5,433 nt of DNA from contig DKEX01000125.1 in NCBI GenBank assembly GCA_002452295.1, forward strand, positions 1-5,433, given 5' to 3'. Every line of letters starts with the position of its first letter. Position 1 is the first letter of the stretch. The notes below the pieces were generated by a model. It saw only the letters and a program-made list of their open reading frames with translations, had not been told where the DNA came from and did no database searches. Made by a program: the position numbers and the translations under genes. Below are positions 1-2,714 of the stretch, piece after piece. The stretch comes from Firmicutes bacterium UBA6811. Lineage in GTDB: Bacteria > Bacillota > SHA-98 > UBA4971.

Positions 1-14
1 TCACTGTTTAGTTT

Positions 15-24
15 TCAAGGAGCA
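15..24 (-). promoter_or_regulatory. boxA-like antitermination site in rRNA operon leader
   Basis: On the minus strand the bases read TGCTCCTTGA, followed by AAACTAAACAGTGA to the window edge. TGCTCTTTGA-type sequences followed by AAAACT(G/A)AAC are characteristic of Firmicute rRNA operon leaders and spacers, where boxA recruits NusB/NusE to make rRNA transcription resistant to termination. It lies about 70 bases downstream of a strong promoter candidate and directly after bofA, where B. subtilis has rrnA. I infer that the 16S rRNA gene starts just left of the window. The motif also occurs in 16S-23S spacers, but the upstream promoter and the bofA neighbour favour the leader. Confidence 0.65.
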
Positions 25-69
25 ACCTTTCGTATCACGACCCCGCCTTCGCCGGCCTTCTCGCCTACG

Positions 70-91
70 AAAACCGCCTTGTCGCAGGCGG
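70..91 (-). other. Hairpin with U-run at the start of the rRNA leader
   Basis: The minus strand reads CCGCCT, a six-base loop GCGACA, AGGCGG, then TTTT. This is a perfect six-pair GC-rich stem followed by a short U-run, beginning only about two bases after the predicted transcription start. It resembles an attenuator or pause hairpin, but the U-run is short and the transcript would be only about 24 nt at that point. A 5'-end stabilising hairpin or promoter-proximal pause is equally possible. Confidence 0.4.
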
Positions 92-99
92 CAGTTGTA

Positions 100-128
100 A
101 ATATACCACCTCAGCCCGAACCATGCAA
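100..128 (-). promoter_or_regulatory. Probable rRNA operon promoter (extended -10)
   Basis: On the minus strand TTGCAT (128-123) is separated by exactly 17 bases from TATATT (105-100). TGG (108-106) stands directly before the -10, giving an extended -10 element. Transcription would start near 95-92 and run through the hairpin at 91-74 and the boxA at 24-15 into the expected 16S gene. The -35 matches only TTG of TTGACA, but the spacing, the extended -10 and the context are good. The region upstream is GC-rich, so no classical AT-rich UP element is visible. I did not find a convincing second tandem promoter; TATACT on the minus strand near 430-425 is a weak candidate without a good -35. Confidence 0.6.
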
Positions 129-147
129 CCCTCGATCTCTGCGCATT

Positions 148-180
148 GGCCTGTGTAGGCCGATTTGCGCCGAGAGGCGC
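148..180 (+). repeat. Double-hairpin palindromic repeat, copy A
   Basis: GGCCTGTGTAGGCC (148-161) is an imperfect palindrome with a TGTGT core. Five bases later comes GCGCC-GAGA-GGCGC (167-180), a perfect five-pair stem closed by a GNRA-type tetraloop on the plus strand. A related pair of hairpins occurs at 3227-3261 inside dnaX with different stem bases, and related single palindromes lie at 387-400 and 3701-3714. It sits 20 bases upstream of the -35 of the rRNA promoter. The function is unknown. Confidence 0.45.
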
Positions 181-298
181 TCTGAACGCTCGCGCATTCG
201 CATCAATACGCTCCATTACGTCGCGGCACGGGGCCCCCGGGTACGAGTGCGGGCGGTCTACCAGCAACTCAACCCTGCGCGGTGGGCAGGTTGTGCCG

Positions 299-398
299 GT
301 CCGCGCTGGTCCGCTCCGAGCCGCGCCAGCCGGCGCCAATCTGCAGTGATCCGCGCTGCTCCGCGCCGGTCCCTGCCATCGGCGCCGGCCTGTGTCGG
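299..398. repeat. Degenerate 50-base tandem duplication
   Basis: Bases 299-348 and 349-398 align with period 50. Shared blocks include TCCGCGCTG, TCCGC, GCCA and GGCGCC, with scattered mismatches and one single-base gap. The second unit runs into the GGCCTGTGTCGGCC palindrome at 387-400. The repeat is clearly diverged, and no function can be assigned. Confidence 0.45.
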
Positions 399-400
399 CC
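387..400. repeat. Palindromic repeat GGCCTGTGTCGGCC, copy B
   Basis: This 14-mer differs from copy A (148-161) by a single base. It shares a preceding TCGGCGCCG block with copy C at 3227-3240. It lacks the neighbouring GAGA hairpin seen in copies A and C. Confidence 0.4.
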
Positions 401-513
401 CACAGCGGCACCGATACCATACCAAGTATATACGCTGTGCCGCCAGAACTACCCTCTCATTATCTGCCGGGAGTGGAAGCCCGCGCTACAGGCTACCAGC
501 AGCCGCCACCGCC

Positions 514-786
514 CTAGACACGGCCGGCTACAACGTACTGCAGAGCGATGAGGAGCACCACTCCCGGGATCCCCAGGAAGCCGGCCACGAGGGCGGTCAC
601 CGGGTTTATGGCGACCGAGAGGCCGAAGAAGCCCCCGGCGAGGTTCACAAGCCATAGCAGGATGCCACCGACTATCGCGTTGTACGTCAGGCGAACGATG
701 ACCTTCAGGGGCACGTACAGGACGTAGGCTACCACGTAAAGGAGAAGAAGCCCAAAAGCGTAAGCCACAATGGTCGCCGCGTCCAT
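514..786 (-). CDS. bofA: BofA family pro-sigma-K processing inhibitor
   Basis: A 90-residue integral membrane protein of the BofA family. In B. subtilis BofA (87 residues) sits in the outer forespore membrane with SpoIVFA and holds the SpoIVFB protease inactive, delaying pro-sigma-K cleavage until the forespore signal arrives. The sequence shows two strongly hydrophobic segments at about residues 4-25 and 36-56. A hydrophobic C-terminal part at 58-87 carries the family-like signature N61-P-V-T and G72-I-P-G. I chose ATG at 786: it gives the family length and has GGAGGGG about 9 bases upstream. A GTG at 810 in the same frame would add eight residues but leaves no free ribosome site. It follows yaaL and precedes the rRNA leader, as in B. 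subtilis. Family assignment is confident; the exact role here is inferred. Confidence 0.93.
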   Translation of the reverse strand: MDAATIVAYAFGLLLLYVVAYVLYVPLKVIVRLTYNAIVGGILLWLVNLAGGFFGLSVAINPVTALVAGFLGIPGVVLLIALQYVVAGRV

Positions 787-790
787 GCCA

Positions 791-807
791 CGAGGCCCCT
801 CCCCTCG
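791..807 (-). promoter_or_regulatory. bofA ribosome binding site within a hairpin loop
   Basis: In the bofA mRNA the bases read CGAGG, then GGAGGGG, then CCTCG. The Shine-Dalgarno sequence therefore sits in the seven-base loop of a perfect five-pair stem, four bases before the ATG at 786. It decides the start codon and may make translation structure-sensitive. The C-rich run at 838-822 just upstream could also compete for the G-rich loop. Regulation is inferred from structure only. Confidence 0.5.
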
Positions 808-821
808 CACGGTCTCTGCCT

Positions 822-838
822 GGCGGGCGGGCGGGCGG
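822..838. repeat. Four-base tandem repeat (GGGC)n between yaaL and bofA
   Basis: The plus strand reads GGCGGGCGGGCGGGCGG, a perfect four-base tandem with five G-runs separated by single C. It lies in the 93-base gap between yaaL and bofA. The G-rich strand is the one opposite the mRNA sense strand. Confidence 0.7.
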
Positions 839-879
839 AAAAGCCAGTCCTCCCGCTCTCCTATAGACTTATGTATGTG

Positions 880-1539
880 TCACCGGGTGGCGGTATGCAC
901 GGCAGGGGCGTTTTCCTCGCGGGCCTTCTTCAGCAGGTAGACGTATTTGCGTTCGGCGGCTCTCAGCGAGTATGTGGCGTAGTCTATGAGGTCGGGGTCC
1001 ACGACCTGGTCGAAATAGGAGATGGCGCGGAGCCACTCCTTTCGGGCCGCCTCGGCGGCCTCCTCGAGTGTGGGAACGCTCGTAGCCTCGTGCGCCGCAT
1101 CCCGGGCGTGGCGCGCGCGCACACCGGCGGACCAGCCCTGCACCTTCTCAAGCGCGGAGAGCGCCCGGGCAGCGCTCACGCCGAGGCGGGCGCCGGCCCT
1201 CGCTGCCAGCGCGCCAGCGCGCCGCTGAGCCTCACGGACTGCGCGAGCTGGAGAGGACGGTCGCTCCCGCTCTGCTCCCGGCCCTGGTATCGATCCTGGC
1301 CCCGCCCCTGGTCCCAGTCCCGGTCCCACACCTGGACGTGGACGTCGCCCTGAACCTGGACCCGGACCGGGCGCGGGCGCGTCCTGGACAGTGCACCCCG
1401 CGGCGTACGCCGCCGGGGCACCGGCGTCACTGCCCGTCCGCCGTGCTCCAGAGCGCGGCGGCGTCCCGTCGCCGGTCGCCACCAGGCCGTGCTCGTCTGT
1501 GGTTACCGCGAGGCCCCGCTCGTCCACGGTTGCTCCCAT
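880..1539 (-). CDS. yaaL: YaaL-like DUF2508 protein with long Gly/Pro-rich N-terminal extension
   Basis: A 219-residue protein whose C-terminal part (about residues 158-207) matches the small YaaL/DUF2508 family. This part has E-x-x-x-A-x-x-x-W, the block VVDPDLIDYATYSLRAAE and KYVYLLKKAREE. The family is normally only about 70-90 residues, of unknown function, encoded between recR and bofA in sporulating Firmicutes, as here. Residues 1-50 carry a nine-residue duplication (VDERGLAVT/TDEHGLVAT, 5-22). Residues 54-89 are a Gly-Pro tract and 91-155 are Arg/Ala-rich, probably helical. ATG at 1539 has a strong GGAGGGAG site four bases upstream, and no comparable site precedes the conserved part, so the extension is probably translated. 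There is no signal peptide. The extension has no recognised function; a flexible tether is a guess. Confidence 0.8.
   Translation of the reverse strand: MGATVDERGLAVTTDEHGLVATGDGTPPRSGARRTGSDAGAPAAYAAGCTVQDAPAPGPGPGSGRRPRPGVGPGLGPGAGPGSIPGPGAERERPSSPARAVREAQRRAGALAARAGARLGVSAARALSALEKVQGWSAGVRARHARDAAHEATSVPTLEEAAEAARKEWLRAISYFDQVVDPDLIDYATYSLRAAERKYVYLLKKAREENAPAVHTATR
1273..1380. repeat. Degenerate 6-base repeat tract encoding the Gly-Pro region of YaaL
   Basis: The plus strand is a run of CCTGGN/CCCGGN-type hexamers with interruptions. On the coding (minus) strand it gives Gly-Pro dipeptides at residues 54-89. The tract stays in frame, consistent with hexamer expansion followed by point mutation. 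It is unrelated to the conserved DUF2508 part. Confidence 0.6.
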
Positions 1540-1543
1540 ACTG

Positions 1544-1551
1544 CTCCCTCC
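1544..1551 (-). promoter_or_regulatory. Strong ribosome binding site deciding the yaaL start
   Basis: GGAGGGAG on the minus strand ends four bases before ATG at 1539. A second SD-like GGAGGG lies about 15 bases further upstream, in the loop of ACCGT (1573-1569)...ACGGT (1558-1554). This site supports translation of the long N-terminal extension. Confidence 0.75.
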
Positions 1552-1631
1552 AGACCGTCCCTCCTGGAACGGTTGTCCTCGGGATACAGTATGGTTCCTT
1601 CAGCGGGGGATTATGCCTTGCGCCTGGGCCG

Positions 1632-1689
1632 GGCCAGACCTGGCCGCACTAGGCCAGGCCGGATGGGGTCACACCGGGCCAGGCTGGCC
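1632..1689. repeat. Repeated GGCCAG/CTGGCC palindromes after recR
   Basis: GGCCAG-AC-CTGGCC (1632-1645) and GGCCAG-G-CTGGCC (1677-1689) are two near-identical inverted repeats, with a further GGCCAGGCC (1652-1660) between them. The last overlaps the recR stop codon. They could form hairpins in the recR 3' untranslated region. There is no following T-run, so an ordinary intrinsic terminator is not supported. Confidence 0.5.
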
Positions 1690-2288
1690 TACATCTCCCG
1701 GCGCCCCTCGAGGGCCCTTGTGAGCGTGACCTCGTCCGCGTATTCGAGGTCGCCCCCTACCGGAAGCCCGTGCGCTATCCGCGTCACCTTGACGCCGAGA
1801 GGCTTGATGAGCCGCGCGATGTACATGGCGGTCGCCTCGCCCTCGATGTTGGGGTTGGTGGCGAGGATGACCTCCTTCACGCTCCCGTCCCTGAGGCGTT
1901 CCAAAAGCTCTCTCGTGCGGATGTCGTCGGGGCCGACGCCGTCAACGGGCGAGATGGCGCCTCCGAGGACGTGATACAGGCCGCGGAACTCGCCTGTGCG
2001 CTCGATGGCCATGACGTCCTTGGGCTCCTCTACCACCGCCAGCACCGACCGGTCGCGGGTGGTCTCGGAGCACATCTGGCACGGGTCGGCCTCGGTGATG
2101 TTGCCACACACCGAGCAGCGGAGGATCCTGTCTTTCGCCTCGAGCAGCGCGTCCGCGAGCCGCGCCACGTCCTCACGCGGGGTCTTGAGAACATGGAACG
2201 CGAGGCGCTGGGCGGTCTTCGGCCCGATGCCCGGTAGGCGGGTGAACTGGTCTATGAGCCTGGCAAGAGGTGCAGCATAACGTGGCAT
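1689..2288 (-). CDS. recR: Recombination mediator protein RecR
   Basis: A 199-residue RecR of typical family length. It works with RecO and RecF in the RecFOR pathway to load RecA on SSB-coated single-stranded DNA during gap repair. Domains in order: a helix-hairpin-helix DNA-binding part at residues 8-34 (LPGIGPKTAQRLAFHVL), a four-cysteine zinc finger (C58, C61, C70, C73), a Toprim domain from about 81 (VLAVVEEPKDVMAIE) to about 175, and the conserved C-terminal GLPVGGDLEYADEVTLTRAL. All key residues are present. ATG at 2288 is preceded by AAGGGGA (2304-2298) with nine bases spacing. It begins 20 bases after the ybaB stop, so the two are surely co-transcribed, and probably with dnaX. Confidence 0.98.
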   Translation of the reverse strand: MPRYAAPLARLIDQFTRLPGIGPKTAQRLAFHVLKTPREDVARLADALLEAKDRILRCSVCGNITEADPCQMCSETTRDRSVLAVVEEPKDVMAIERTGEFRGLYHVLGGAISPVDGVGPDDIRTRELLERLRDGSVKEVILATNPNIEGEATAMYIARLIKPLGVKVTRIAHGLPVGGDLEYADEVTLTRALEGRREM

Positions 2289-2308
2289 GAAGACGCATCC
2301 CCTTAAGA

Positions 2309-2638
2309 CTAGAACATGGACTGAAGCCCTGGCAGGCCCATGCCCCCGGCCACCTTGCCCATCTCGGACGCCGCAAGCTCCTGGGCCTTGCGCAGCGCCT
2401 CTTTCACCGCTACGAGGACCAGGTCCTGCAGCATCTCCACATCGTCCGGGTCGACGGTCTCGGGCGATATCTCGATGGCGATGACCTCCTGGTGGCCGTT
2501 GGCCGTGACCTTGACCACCCCGCCGCCGGCGGTGCCTTCCACGGTTTTGCTTTTGAGATCCTCCTGCACGCGCATGATGTCGGCCTGCATTTTCTGAATC
2601 TGTTTCATCATCTTGCCCATGTTGTTGTTGTAGGCCAC
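2309..2638 (-). CDS. ybaB: YbaB/EbfC family nucleoid-associated protein
   Basis: A 109-residue member of the YbaB/EbfC (YaaK) family, small dimeric DNA-binding proteins associated with the nucleoid and almost always encoded between dnaX and recR. Visible features are the N-terminal helix MGKMMKQIQKMQADIMRVQEDL (residues 7-28), the core EGTAGGGVVKVTANG (34-48), VDPDDVEMLQDLVLVAV (62-78) and the C-terminal Gly/Met-rich GMGLPGLQSMF. I chose GTG at 2638 because GGGGGG (2651-2646) lies seven bases upstream and the length fits the family. A GTG at 2674 has no ribosome site, and ATG at 2620 would leave the site too far away. The stop is 20 bases before recR. The precise physiological role in Firmicutes is not established. 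Confidence 0.95.
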   Translation of the reverse strand: MAYNNNMGKMMKQIQKMQADIMRVQEDLKSKTVEGTAGGGVVKVTANGHQEVIAIEISPETVDPDDVEMLQDLVLVAVKEALRKAQELAASEMGKVAGGMGLPGLQSMF

Positions 2639-2683
2639 CTCACATCCCCCCGATATATCATTCGTTCGTTTCACCTGTACATT

Positions 2684-2700
2684 CTATCTATATCTATATC
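2684..2700. repeat. AT-rich TATATC hexamer repeat between dnaX and ybaB
   Basis: CTATCTATATCTATATC is a short tandem of a six-base unit, AT-rich within a very GC-rich neighbourhood. A related CTATATCTCGATC spans the dnaX stop at 2715. Together with TTCGTTCGTTT (2661-2671) it fills the 76-base dnaX-ybaB gap. A promoter for ybaB-recR is possible, but I cannot fit a convincing -35/-10 pair. Confidence 0.5.
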
Positions 2701-2714
2701 GCGCCCGGGGTTTC

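Larger units (their letters stand above)
129..513. other. Gene-free stretch between bofA and the rRNA promoter
   Basis: I see no convincing gene here. The open frames crossing it are compositionally biased Arg/Ala/Pro-rich translations with no recognisable domain, and one runs through the rRNA promoter. The stretch holds two copies of a GGCCTGTGTNGGCC palindrome, a GCGCC-GAGA-GGCGC hairpin and a degenerate 50-base tandem duplication. No clear intrinsic terminator with a T-run follows bofA, so bofA transcripts may end by another mechanism or read into the rRNA operon. Confidence 0.6.

Noticed and set aside
1..420. 139-codon minus-strand open frame in the gene-free stretch
   Set aside because: It runs through the predicted rRNA promoter and leader, is compositionally biased, and has no recognisable family.
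79..657. 192-codon plus-strand open frame
   Set aside because: It overlaps the rRNA promoter region and the 3' half of bofA, has Arg/Ala/Pro-biased composition and shows no known motif.
514..810. Upstream GTG start for bofA at 810
   Set aside because: It would use the ribosome site sequence as coding sequence and make the protein longer than the family; ATG at 786 has a good site and family length.
822..847. CTGGC...GCCAG around the GGGC tandem as a terminator after yaaL
   Set aside because: The stem is only five pairs with an 18-base loop and no T-run on the transcribed side that follows it, so termination is not supported.
880..1353. Plus-strand frame 871-1353 opposite yaaL
   Set aside because: It is a frame shadow of the DUF2508 gene without any conserved domain.
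2309..2674. Upstream GTG start for ybaB at 2674
   Set aside because: No ribosome site precedes it, and the added residues are not family-like; GTG at 2638 has GGGGGG at proper spacing.
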